In this document: in pieces, positions 42,779-52,942 of the stretch
Numbering within the stretch: the stretch's first letter is position 1
How the letters are laid out: each line of letters begins with the position of its first letter
Assembly (NCBI GenBank): GCA_963724135.1
Contig: CAVRTA010000005.1
Location: 434,001-498,000 of the forward strand
DNA from: DATLGB01 sp963724135
GTDB taxonomy: Bacteria > Actinomycetota > Thermoleophilia > Solirubrobacterales > Solirubrobacteraceae
Direction: 5' to 3'
Length of the DNA stretch: 64,000 nt
Program-made: the position numbers and the translations under genes
Notes under the pieces: generated by a model
What the model saw: only the letters and a program-made list of their open reading frames with translations
Told to the model about the DNA's origin: nothing
Databases searched by the model: none

Positions 42779-44352
42779 CCCGCTGCTCGTATCGGCAGGG
42801 GTTCCGCGTTCCTGTAGGTACGGGCGGTCAGCGCGACCAGCACGAGCGGCGCGAGCCACATGAGATAGAAGAAGAACCAGTGGCCGGCGCTGATCTGGAG
42901 CGCCAGGATCACGGCAGCGCCCAGAGCCGCGAGCTGCGGCGTGCCGCGCTCCCCGCGGGGCCAGAAACCGGCGGCGACGGCCAGCGCGACCGCACCGCCG
43001 GTCAGCGCGAGTTGCAGCGGTCTGAGCCCCTCGTACAGGCCCCAGAGCGAGTAGCTCGGGTCGCGGCCGAGCTGGAAGCCCAGCGTGCAGTCCCAGAGCT
43101 CCTCGAGGCCGCCCTCGGGCAGATACAGCGCGATCGACAGCGCGAGCATCCCCAGGCAGGCTGCGAGCGACGTCGCTGCGTGCTTGAGGTTCCAGCCGCC
43201 GTTCCCCCGCCAGATCACGCCGAGCAGGGCCCCGGGGAAGAACTTCGCCGCCGTGGCGATGCCGAGCAGCGCGCCGCGCCCCGCCGGGTGCCGGATGGCG
43301 ACCAGCGTCCACACCAACAGCGCCGAGACGAAGCCGTCGTTGGTGCTGCGCATCAGGCCGAAGAGCCCGAGCGGGTACGCGGCCCATCCCCACGCGAGCG
43401 CGAGCCCCAGGCGCTTGTCGCGTAGCTGGGCGCCCAGTACGTACAGGGCGGTGATCGTGAGCAGATCGAAGGCGATCGCGGCGGCGTGCGCGGCGGGCAC
43501 GAAATCCCAGGCGCCGTCCCATGGGAAGAGGGCCTCGAACGGCACGTACGCGACGTAGTTGAGCGGTCCGTACGTGTCCCCGTGGGTCGCGTTGTCGACG
43601 TAGAGCTCCTCGCCGTGCACGACGCGGTCGGCGCCGACCACCGAGGCGTAGCCCACGTCGACGGGGTCGCCGTCGGTGAGATTGAGCGCGATGCGCGCAG
43701 CGACGAGCGCGAGCAGGCCGAGGGCGAGCACGACGGTGGGCAGCCGGGGCTCGAGGCCCGGCGAGCGCCCGCGAGCAAGCTGCACCATCCGCGCCAGCAG
43801 GTAGACGAGGGCCGGGTACAGCAGCCACGTCGCCGCCGTCGCGTGCCGCGCCTCGAGCAGCGCGAGCGGGAGTCCGAAACTCAGCAGCGCGAGCAGGTCG
43901 AGGTGCGCCAGCCGGAGCGGGCGGCCCGCGAAGGGCAGGAGGAAGAGCACGCCGAACGGGAGCCAGATCCAGACGTTGCCGAAGCGCTCGGCGGGGTCGC
44001 GCAGGAAGTACGCGTCGGCCTGGAGCCCGGTCCAGATCTCGAGGATCCTGCCGCTGGGCCCGACCTGGACCTCGACCACGACGTTGCCCTTGGAGCGGTA
44101 GGCGACTTCCCAGCGGGCGTCGTCCCAGACGAGCGCCTCCACCTCCAGGCCGGGGTCGCCGGCGCGGGCCGCGCGCACCGCCGCGGTGCCGTCGCCGATC
44201 GCGATCGCATCGCGCGCCGAGGTGGTGAAGCCCGGCGGGGAGACCGTCTGCGACTCGGGCTCGGCCACGGGCAGGCCCTGCGCGTGGGCGGGCGCCGCCA
44301 CGGCGGCGAACGCGGCGAGGACGGCGAGCAGGCCGAGGAGGCGGCGGGGCAC
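42779..44352 (-). CDS. GT-C fold membrane glycosyltransferase-like protein
   Basis: About 524 residues from a GTG at 44350-44352. A signal-anchor (LLGLLAVLAAFAAVAAPAHA) is followed by a periplasmic segment with a YxRSKGN/VVVEVQVGPSGRI fold and then about ten membrane helices. GDTYGPLNYVAYVPFEALFP in the loop after the first helices, LMRSTNDGFVSALLVW and AATAAKFFPGALLG match the DUF2029/GT87-like family, which uses polyprenyl-linked sugars. It could glycosylate pilins or envelope polymers (inference from location). No stop separates it from pilT in its own frame, which I attribute to an indel at about 42770. Confidence 0.68.
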
Positions 44353-44384
44353 GGATCCCGCATCGGCAGGCCGGCCCGCGTACT

Positions 44385-44978
44385 TCAGCGCCGACGGCGC
44401 ACGGGCGAGGCGAACCGGTTGAGCCGCTCGCCGCGCGCGCACGCGGCCACCAGCTCCGCGAAGCGCTTCTCGCGCGTCTCGGGGCGCTTGGCCTCGGTCA
44501 CCCAGAACGCGCACGTCTTGCGGTAGCTCGGGGGCGTGGAGTCCCAGAACGCGGCGGCGCCGGGATGGTCGGCCCGCAGGCGCTCGTCCCACTCGGCCGG
44601 CAGGCGATCGGGACGCTTCGAGGTCGAGTACGGGACCTGGCTCTTGTCGCGCGCATCGAACGCCCGCCGGCCCGCATCTGTCATCCGTCCCTCAGTCTCG
44701 AGTTGAGCTATGAGCTCGACGTTGACCGCGCTCCAGCGGCGGCTCTTGCGCGGCGTGAAGCGCTGCATGTGCCGGTCGTCGTCGATGCGCCTGGCCTGCC
44801 CGTCGATCCAGCCGAAGCACAGCGCCTCCTGCACGGCCTCGGCCCAGCGGATCGACGGCTTGCCCGTGTGCGCCTTCCAGTGGCCGATCACGAGCTCCGT
44901 GGCGCTGGCGTGGTGTTGTTCGAACCATGCCCGCAGCTCGGCCGCGCCGGCGAAGTAGATCGGCTCGGAGTCGAACAC
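44385..44978 (-). CDS. YdeI/OmpD-associated family protein
   Basis: Protein of 197 residues from a GTG at 44976-44978. EPIYFAGAAELRAWFEQHHA, EAVQEALCFGWIDGQARRID and RFTPRKSRRWSAVNVELIAQL are characteristic of this family, which ends with a short domain (FWDSTPPSYRKTCAFWVTEA, RFAELVAACARGERL). Cytoplasmic; biochemical role not established. Length is typical. It stands between pilB and the GT-C gene on the same strand but is not a known pilus component. Confidence 0.78.
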   Translation of the reverse strand: MFDSEPIYFAGAAELRAWFEQHHASATELVIGHWKAHTGKPSIRWAEAVQEALCFGWIDGQARRIDDDRHMQRFTPRKSRRWSAVNVELIAQLETEGRMTDAGRRAFDARDKSQVPYSTSKRPDRLPAEWDERLRADHPGAAAFWDSTPPSYRKTCAFWVTEAKRPETREKRFAELVAACARGERLNRFASPVRRRR

Positions 44979-45006
44979 GGCGCGAGGCTAGCGCCGGCCG
45001 CGGGCC

Positions 45007-45029
45007 GGGGTCAGAGGGGCCCCATTTCG
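45007..45029. repeat. family A hairpin repeat
   Basis: GGGGTCAGAGGGGCCCC followed by ATTTCG, matching the copy at 32982 with a longer loop. It directly precedes the family C copy, so two repeat types sit together in the 147-bp gap between the YdeI-like gene and pilB. Confidence 0.6.
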
Positions 45030-45035
45030 TCAGCG

Positions 45036-45111
45036 TTCGCGAATAACACCTCCTATGGATGTCTGAGTCGCGAATCCCAGTCGCGGCGGGCCGAACCCCT
45101 CCCCCTCATCG
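45036..45111 (+). repeat. family C hairpin repeat, copy 2
   Basis: Outer arms TTCGCGAA and TCGCGAA enclose ACACCTCCTATGGATGT. Downstream, CGGCGGGCCG and CCTCCCCCTCATCG follow, as after the copy at 9355. The element is about 75 bases long and lies past the 3' end of pilB. Confidence 0.7.
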
Positions 45112-45125
45112 CGGCCGGCGTGCGT

Positions 45126-46937
<1,812 letters not shown>

Positions 46938-47747
46938 GCGCGGGACCGGGCACCGTCACGGCCCGCCGCATAACGCTGCGAGGTGCAGGCCGGCCGGTCC
47001 AACGCTCGAGAGCTCTCGCCCCCTGGCCCACCAGGACCTCGAGTCCGTCCACCACTTCCGCCCCGCGGCTGCGCGCTGCCGCCAGGAAGGTCGTGCCGTC
47101 GGCTCGATAGACCAAGTCGACCACGCAGATACCGGCACCGAACGTATCGGCCCGCACAGGAAGCGCCTTGAACGGATCAGAGCCCGTTTCGAGCCCCACC
47201 GAGGTGCACTGGACGATCACCGCCGCAGGCTCGGGAACGCGCACCGGGCGGCCCCCGAGGCGCGCGCACAGCTGCTCGGCCCGCGAGTGGGTGCGATTCC
47301 AGACCATGACGTCCGCCGCGCCCGCCTCCAGCAGCGCATGCACCGCCGCTCGCGCGGCCCCGCCGGCCCCCAGCACGAGGGCCGTCGCGCCGGATACGCC
47401 GCCACCCGCGCGCACCTCGGCGAGCGCGTCGAGCAGCCCGCCCGCATCGGTGTTGTCGGCCTCGACGCCCGCCTCGGTGAAGGTCAGCGTGTTGGCGGCG
47501 CCGATCGCGCGCGCCGTCTCGGAGGCGGTGTCGGAGAGCGCGAGCGCGGCCTCCTTGTGCGGGATCGTCACGTTCACGCCGACGAAGCCCTGTTGCGGCA
47601 GCGCGCGCACGGTCTCGGCGAACACCTCCGGCGGGACCGGCAGCTTCTGGTATCGCCAGCCGGTCAGGCCGAGCTCGGCGAGCGCGGCGTTGTGCATCAC
47701 CGGCGAGAGCGAGTGGCCCACCGGCCAGCCGCACACGCCCAGACGCG

Positions 47748-48980
47748 TCAGCACGTGGTGGGCGACTTGCCGCCGGCGCGCTCGCGGGCGGCGTCGTAGG
47801 CGGCGCGGTCGCGCTGGAACTGGGCGTCGGTGCTGGAGAAGCTGTGCCGGCCGCACGTTCCGGGCTTGACCACGTAGTAGAGGTACGGGACCTTCGCCGG
47901 GCGCGCCGCCGCCTTCAGGCTGGCGACACCCGGGTTGCCGATCGGGGTCGGCGGGAGGTCCCGGTTCAGGCGCGTGTTGTACGGCGTGTCGGTGCCCAGC
48001 TGCGACTGGGTCAGCGGCTCGGTCCAGTTGTCGTACTCATAGCGCGTTGTCGCGTCGATGCCGAGCACCATCCCCGCGCGCAGCCGGTTGTAGATCACGG
48101 CGGCGATCAGCGGACGCTCACGATCGAGCTGCGCCTCGCGCTCGACCATCGACGCGATGATCACGATGTCGTAGCGCGTCAGGTTCTTCGTCTTCGCGCG
48201 CCGCAGGTCGATGCCCGCGAAGTTGGCGTCGAAGGCCTTGAGCTGCTCGGCGACGAGATCGCTCGCCGCCGCTCCCTCGGGCAGGTCGTACGTCGCCGGG
48301 AACAAGAAGCCCTCGGTCGTCTCGCCGGCGCTGGGCAGGCCGAGCGCGCGCGCGCGCCGCAGCGCGGGCTGCGACTGCGTCGCCTCGACGTAGTCGCCCG
48401 ACACCCCCGCCTGCGCGATCCGCGGCCCGAGCTCTTTCGCGGACAGCCCCTCGGGCAGCGTGAGCTTGAACGTCTTGATCGCCTTCACGTGCGGCCCCTT
48501 CGACAGAGCGTCGAGCACCGCGCCGTAGCTCATGTCGCGCGCGAACGTGTACGTGCCCGGCCGCAGATCGCCGCGGCGGCCGGTCAGCGTCGCGTTGAGC
48601 GAGAAGAAGGTCGGGCTCGCGATGATCTCCCTCGCGGCAAGCGTGTCGGCGATGTCGCCGACGCTCGCGCCGGGCGCGATCTTCACCCGCACGGCGCCGG
48701 TCGCATCGCCGTGCAAGGGCTGGAAGGTCTTGATGCCCGTCCACACCCCTGCACCCACGATCAGCACCACGATCCCCGCGACGACCCGGCGGCCCGTGTA
48801 GGACGTCCTCCGCATCGCCGGCGGCAACTCCCGCCGCTGTGGACGGCCGGCCTCGCGCAGCGGCGGCGGCGCGGGCCGGGGCGGGGGCTCCGGGGTCTGC
48901 GACATCACGCCGTCGCGCCGGCGTGCGCGGTTGGCGGCGGCGGCTTCCCGCTCCTCGGGTGTGCGCTCTGAGCCCGGCAC
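47748..48980 (-). CDS. mltG: endolytic murein transglycosylase MltG
   Basis: Protein of 410 residues. A Pro/Arg-rich cytoplasmic part, one membrane helix (VVAGIVVLIVGAGVWTGIKT), a LysM-like region (APGASVGDIADTLAAREIIA) and the YceG catalytic domain with the conserved Glu in IIASMVEREAQLD and the end motif TPIGNPGVASLKAAA. It cuts nascent peptidoglycan strands and sets their length. It belongs to the alaS-ruvX-mltG-aroE order widely kept in actinobacteria. ATG at 48980 is used; an internal ATG (MSQTPEPP) is possible. Confidence 0.92.
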   Translation of the reverse strand: MPGSERTPEEREAAAANRARRRDGVMSQTPEPPPRPAPPPLREAGRPQRRELPPAMRRTSYTGRRVVAGIVVLIVGAGVWTGIKTFQPLHGDATGAVRVKIAPGASVGDIADTLAAREIIASPTFFSLNATLTGRRGDLRPGTYTFARDMSYGAVLDALSKGPHVKAIKTFKLTLPEGLSAKELGPRIAQAGVSGDYVEATQSQPALRRARALGLPSAGETTEGFLFPATYDLPEGAAASDLVAEQLKAFDANFAGIDLRRAKTKNLTRYDIVIIASMVEREAQLDRERPLIAAVIYNRLRAGMVLGIDATTRYEYDNWTEPLTQSQLGTDTPYNTRLNRDLPPTPIGNPGVASLKAAARPAKVPYLYYVVKPGTCGRHSFSSTDAQFQRDRAAYDAARERAGGKSPTTC

Positions 48981-49010
48981 CCCGGGCAGGGTACGTGGAG
49001 GCGCGGCCGG

Positions 49011-52000
49011 TTAGATCGACGTGGAGCCAGGCTCGGCGACGAGCAGGAGATGATCGGGCTGCCCGGACTCGTCGCGGACGAGCCGGACCTCGCCCTTCAC
49101 GAGCACCATCAGGCCCTGCCCGTGCATGTAGGTGCTGTTGACGGTCGCGCGCTCCTGCGCGCCCGAGACCATCGCCTCGAACTCCGCGTGCTGGTCCTTG
49201 TAGGCCTCGCGGTCGAGCACCGACGGCCATGTCGCCTTGCCGAACTCGTGCTCCTGGTAGCCGACGAGCTTGGCGAAGCCAGGGTTGAGCTCCTTGAACT
49301 TGCCCTTGAGGTCGAGGATCGCCCTCGGGTCCGGGGCGTCGTCGAAGCCCGCGCGCGACGTGCGTGCGGGCGGCGCCGGCTTGGGCTGGGACACCGCGGG
49401 CCTGGCGAGCGTGTCAGCGCCGCCCGGCTTGCGCGGCGCCGGCGCGGGCGCCGATGGCGCCTGCTGGAGCATCTTCTGCCAGACCTCGGTGAACTTCTCG
49501 CCCGTGGCGGCGTTGACGGCGCCCGCCTTCTCGGCGGCGGCGCGCGCCTGCTCGGCGTCGCGCCGCGCGGCGACCGCGGCCTGGCGCGCCTCCTCGAAGC
49601 CCGCCTTGAACTCGGCCATCTTGGCCACCGCGGCCTGCAGCTCGGTGCGCAACTCGATCAGCGCCCGGTCGTCGCCGGTGCCCGCCCTGCGCGCGCCGGC
49701 GGCGGCCTCGCGCGCGGCCTCCGCCTCGGCCCTCGCCGCGGCGGCGTAGTCGCGCAGCGTCGACATCTCGGCCTGGAGGCCGTCGAGCCCGCGCCGCATC
49801 TGATCGGCCTCGGTGCGCGTGGCCATCAGCTCGGCCGCGGCGTCGGCCAGCCGCTGCTCGACGGCGGCGCGGCTGGCCCCCGTCTCGCTGCGCGTTGCGG
49901 CCATCTCGGCTGCGACGGCCTCGACCCGGCCGAGCGCGCTCGCGAGCCCCTCGCGCATGCTCTCCATACGGCCGTCAAGACCCTTGGGCAGCGCCTGGCT
50001 GGCCGCCTCGATGGCGTCGAGCCGCGCGCCGATGGCCTGCACCGCGGCCGCGTCTCCACCCTCGGCGCTCTCGAGCGCGGCGCGCAGTCCCCGGACGTCG
50101 TGGCGCAGCTGCTCGACGGCGGACTCGACCTCGGGGTCGGCGCCCACGGGCCGCTCGCGCAGCGCGGCGATCTCGCCCGCGACCTTGTCGAGCTCCGACT
50201 GCACCGCGGCAAGCTCGGAGGCGACGGGTGCGACCGCGTGGCGGGCGGCCTCGCCCACGCCCGCGGCGAGCTCGCGCACGTGTGCGGCCGCATCGCCGGC
50301 GGCGGCGGCCTGCTCGCGCGCGCCCGCGGCCTCGGCGACGGCGGCCTCGACCTGCTCGCGCGCGGCGGCGACGGTCTGCTCGAGGCGGGCGACCGCTGCG
50401 CGCGCCTCGCCGGCGTCTGTGCGGCTCTCCTGCGCATCGGTCTGCGCCGTGCGGGCGAGCACGCCGATCTCCTCGATGATCGAGGCCTGGGTCGACACCT
50501 GGGCGAGCGCGGTCTGGTTCGCGCGGTCGACCATGTCGACACGGTCGCCGGCCGCGCCGGCGAGCTTGCGCGCGTCCTCGGCCGCCTCGGCCGCCTTGAC
50601 GATCTCGCTGCGCAGCGCCGCGGTCTCCGCGGCCACCTCCTCGATGCGCGCCTGCGCGGCGAGCACCTCGTCGGCAGCCGCCGGCGGCGGCCTGTCGTCG
50701 TCGGTCGGGCCGCGCTGGGCCAGCGCGCGCGCCTCGTCGGCGGCGCGAGCGGCCTCGCGCAGCTGCTGTTGAAGCTCCTCGCGACCGTCGCGCAGCTCGG
50801 CGAGGCCGGCACGCAGGTCGTCCTGCTCGCGGCGGGCGGCCAGTCCCGCCTGCTCGATCTCGTCCAGCCGGGTCTGGACGTCTGCGCGCAGCTGGTCGGC
50901 CAGCCTGCGCGTCGCCTCGAGGCCGGCGCGCGCCTCGGTGGAGGCGGCGGCCACGCCTTCCAACCGCTCGCGGTCCTCGGGCGACAGCCCGGCGGCGGCC
51001 GGCGTCGACTCGAGGTGGGCGCGGATGCGTGCGGTCTCCTCGGAAAGCTGCTCGACGCGCTCGAGCGCGGCGTTCAGCTCCGCGCGCGCCGCCTCGGCGT
51101 CCGCGACGGCGGCGCCCTCGCGCTCCGAGCCGCGCTGGATCTTCTGCGACGCGGCGTCCGCGCGCTCGCGCAGCGCCTCGAGCTCCTCGCGCAGGCGCGC
51201 GGTCTCGGCGATCTGCTGCTCGAGCAGGGCACGGTCGCTGCGCTCGCCCGGGCGGTCGCGCAGGCGCTCGATCTCCTCGTGCAGCGCGGCGGCCTCGGCG
51301 GCGTGCGTGCGCTCGAGGGCGTCCAGCTTGGCCACCAGCTCGGCGTTCGTCGCGACGTCGCTACCGGCACTGCGCTCGAGTGCCTCGAGCCGCGCCGTCA
51401 GCTCGGCGCGCGCATCGGCGAGCTCCGCCTCGGCGGTGGCCGTGCCCGCGCTCGCCTCGACCCGCTCGAGCCGGGCGATCAGCTCCGCGCGCTGGGTCTC
51501 GAGCTCGACCGCCCGCGCGCGCTCGGCCTCGACGACCGCGCGCTGCGCGGCGGCGGCCTCGGCCGCGTCGTAGGCGGCGCGCTCCGCCCGCTCGATGCGA
51601 GCGAGCAGCTCGAGCCGCTCGGCCTCCTCGGACGAGTCGACCGGCCGGTCGACGAGAGCATCGGACACCTCGGCCCGGACGTCGAGCGCCGCTTGCTCGG
51701 CGGCCTCGGCGCGGACGCGGGCGTCGGCGGCCTCCTGCACGGCGACGTCGGCGATGCGCGAGCGCTCCTCGAGCTCCTCGATGCGCTCGGTCGCCCAGCG
51801 CAGGCGGTCGATCACCGCGCGCGCGTCGTCGAGGTCGTAGACGTCGGTGCCGGTGACCGACGGTGCCTCGAGCGCCTCGATGCGGGATTGCATCTCGGCC
51901 TCGGCCTCCTCGCGCTCGGCCTCGCGGCGCGTCATCGCCTGCTCCATCCACGGCGTCGGCTCGACGGGGCGGAAGGCGATCAGCGTGCCTGCGGTGCGAA

Positions 52001-52520
52001 CGCCCTCCCACGGCTGGCCGCCGGGTTCGAGCGCCATGCGCAGCGCGCGCACCACGACCGGGTGCTGCTGGCGCATGCGCAGCAGCATCATCTCGATCGG
52101 CAGCTCGAAGCCGAGGTCCTCGAGGAAGAGCGAGAAGTCGAAGCCCTCGTCGAGCTTGACCGGGACGAAGACGGCCTCCAGCGCGAAGCTGCCGCCGCCG
52201 GGCTGGTAGGCGTCGACCGTGAGCCGGCCGGTGGAGCCCGGCGTCTCACCGGTCTCCAGGAACGTGCGCCAGGCCTCGCCGTCGGCGCTCAGGCCCTGCA
52301 CCGGGCAGAGCTTGCCGAAGAACGGCTCCATCAGCGCCTCGTCCGCCTCGAGCCCGAACAGCAGCTCGGCCGGCTCGCTCCACTTCGAGAGCGCGCCCTG
52401 CCCGTCCGTCAGGACGAAGAAACCCTCGATGATCTGGCGTAGAAGCTGATCCAGCGCCGCCTCTTGGGCGGGGTCGGCTCCAGGGGGTGCAGGGACGGGC
52501 GGACTAGACGTGGTGTCCAC
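49011..52520 (-). CDS. 1,169-residue PAS / coiled-coil / PAS protein
   Basis: Starts at a GTG (52518-52520), the only start codon in frame before the first domain. Residues about 20-130 form a PAS-like domain (LLRQIIEGFFVLTDGQGALS, WSEPAELLFGLEADEALMEP). A further folded segment to about 270 (EGFDFSLFLEDLGFELPIEM) is followed by about 750 residues of Ala/Glu/Arg-rich heptad sequence (about 290-1040). After a Pro-rich linker comes a second PAS (about 1060-1169: AILDLKGKFKELNPGFAKLV, GYQEHEFGKATW). No kinase, cyclase or chemoreceptor output domain, no membrane helix. Possibly a cytoplasmic scaffold that senses a ligand or redox state at both ends (inference). It interrupts the usual ruvX-mltG adjacency. 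Confidence 0.72.
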   Translation of the reverse strand: MDTTSSPPVPAPPGADPAQEAALDQLLRQIIEGFFVLTDGQGALSKWSEPAELLFGLEADEALMEPFFGKLCPVQGLSADGEAWRTFLETGETPGSTGRLTVDAYQPGGGSFALEAVFVPVKLDEGFDFSLFLEDLGFELPIEMMLLRMRQQHPVVVRALRMALEPGGQPWEGVRTAGTLIAFRPVEPTPWMEQAMTRREAEREEAEAEMQSRIEALEAPSVTGTDVYDLDDARAVIDRLRWATERIEELEERSRIADVAVQEAADARVRAEAAEQAALDVRAEVSDALVDRPVDSSEEAERLELLARIERAERAAYDAAEAAAAQRAVVEAERARAVELETQRAELIARLERVEASAGTATAEAELADARAELTARLEALERSAGSDVATNAELVAKLDALERTHAAEAAALHEEIERLRDRPGERSDRALLEQQIAETARLREELEALRERADAASQKIQRGSEREGAAVADAEAARAELNAALERVEQLSEETARIRAHLESTPAAAGLSPEDRERLEGVAAASTEARAGLEATRRLADQLRADVQTRLDEIEQAGLAARREQDDLRAGLAELRDGREELQQQLREAARAADEARALAQRGPTDDDRPPPAAADEVLAAQARIEEVAAETAALRSEIVKAAEAAEDARKLAGAAGDRVDMVDRANQTALAQVSTQASIIEEIGVLARTAQTDAQESRTDAGEARAAVARLEQTVAAAREQVEAAVAEAAGAREQAAAAGDAAAHVRELAAGVGEAARHAVAPVASELAAVQSELDKVAGEIAALRERPVGADPEVESAVEQLRHDVRGLRAALESAEGGDAAAVQAIGARLDAIEAASQALPKGLDGRMESMREGLASALGRVEAVAAEMAATRSETGASRAAVEQRLADAAAELMATRTEADQMRRGLDGLQAEMSTLRDYAAAARAEAEAAREAAAGARRAGTGDDRALIELRTELQAAVAKMAEFKAGFEEARQAAVAARRDAEQARAAAEKAGAVNAATGEKFTEVWQKMLQQAPSAPAPAPRKPGGADTLARPAVSQPKPAPPARTSRAGFDDAPDPRAILDLKGKFKELNPGFAKLVGYQEHEFGKATWPSVLDREAYKDQHAEFEAMVSGAQERATVNSTYMHGQGLMVLVKGEVRLVRDESGQPDHLLLVAEPGSTSI

Positions 52521-52552
52521 CTGAACAGCGTCGTCATGTCGAGGCCGACCCT

Positions 52553-52942
52553 TTAGTACGAACGTCCGCTCCGGAGCCAGTTTTCTAGCAGTACGGCGGC
52601 GGCGCGGGAGTCCTCGCTGGCCGTCCCCGGCATGCGCGCCGCGATGGCGGTGGTGAAGCGCTCGTCGTAGAGGTCCACGGGGATCTCGACGGTGGCGCCG
52701 AGCCGCTCGGCGAACGCCCGCGCGGCGCGCGTCTGGTCGGAGTCCGAGCCGTCGAGCGACAGCGGCAGCCCGACGACGACGCGCGCGACGCCGGTCTGTG
52801 AGATCACGGCCCGGACCCGCGCCAGGCCCTTGCGCGTGTCGGGGCGCAGGACGGGCTCGAGCGGCGTGGCGAGCGTGCCGGTCGGGTCGGAGACGGCCAC
52901 GCCGCAACGCGCCGCCCCGTGGTCAAGCGCCAGAACCCTCAA
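52553..52942 (-). CDS. ruvX: Holliday junction resolvase-like RuvX/YqgF
   Basis: Protein of 129 residues from a TTG at 52940-52942 (RVLALDHGAARCGVAVSDPT). RNase H-like motifs: ALDHGAARCG (first Asp), VVVGLPLSLDGS and DLYDERFTT (Glu), ending AAAVLLENWL. The family processes pre-16S rRNA. The start lies inside the last codons of alaS (20-bp overlap), which makes translation coupling likely. Confidence 0.9.
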   Translation of the reverse strand: MRVLALDHGAARCGVAVSDPTGTLATPLEPVLRPDTRKGLARVRAVISQTGVARVVVGLPLSLDGSDSDQTRAARAFAERLGATVEIPVDLYDERFTTAIAARMPGTASEDSRAAAVLLENWLRSGRSY

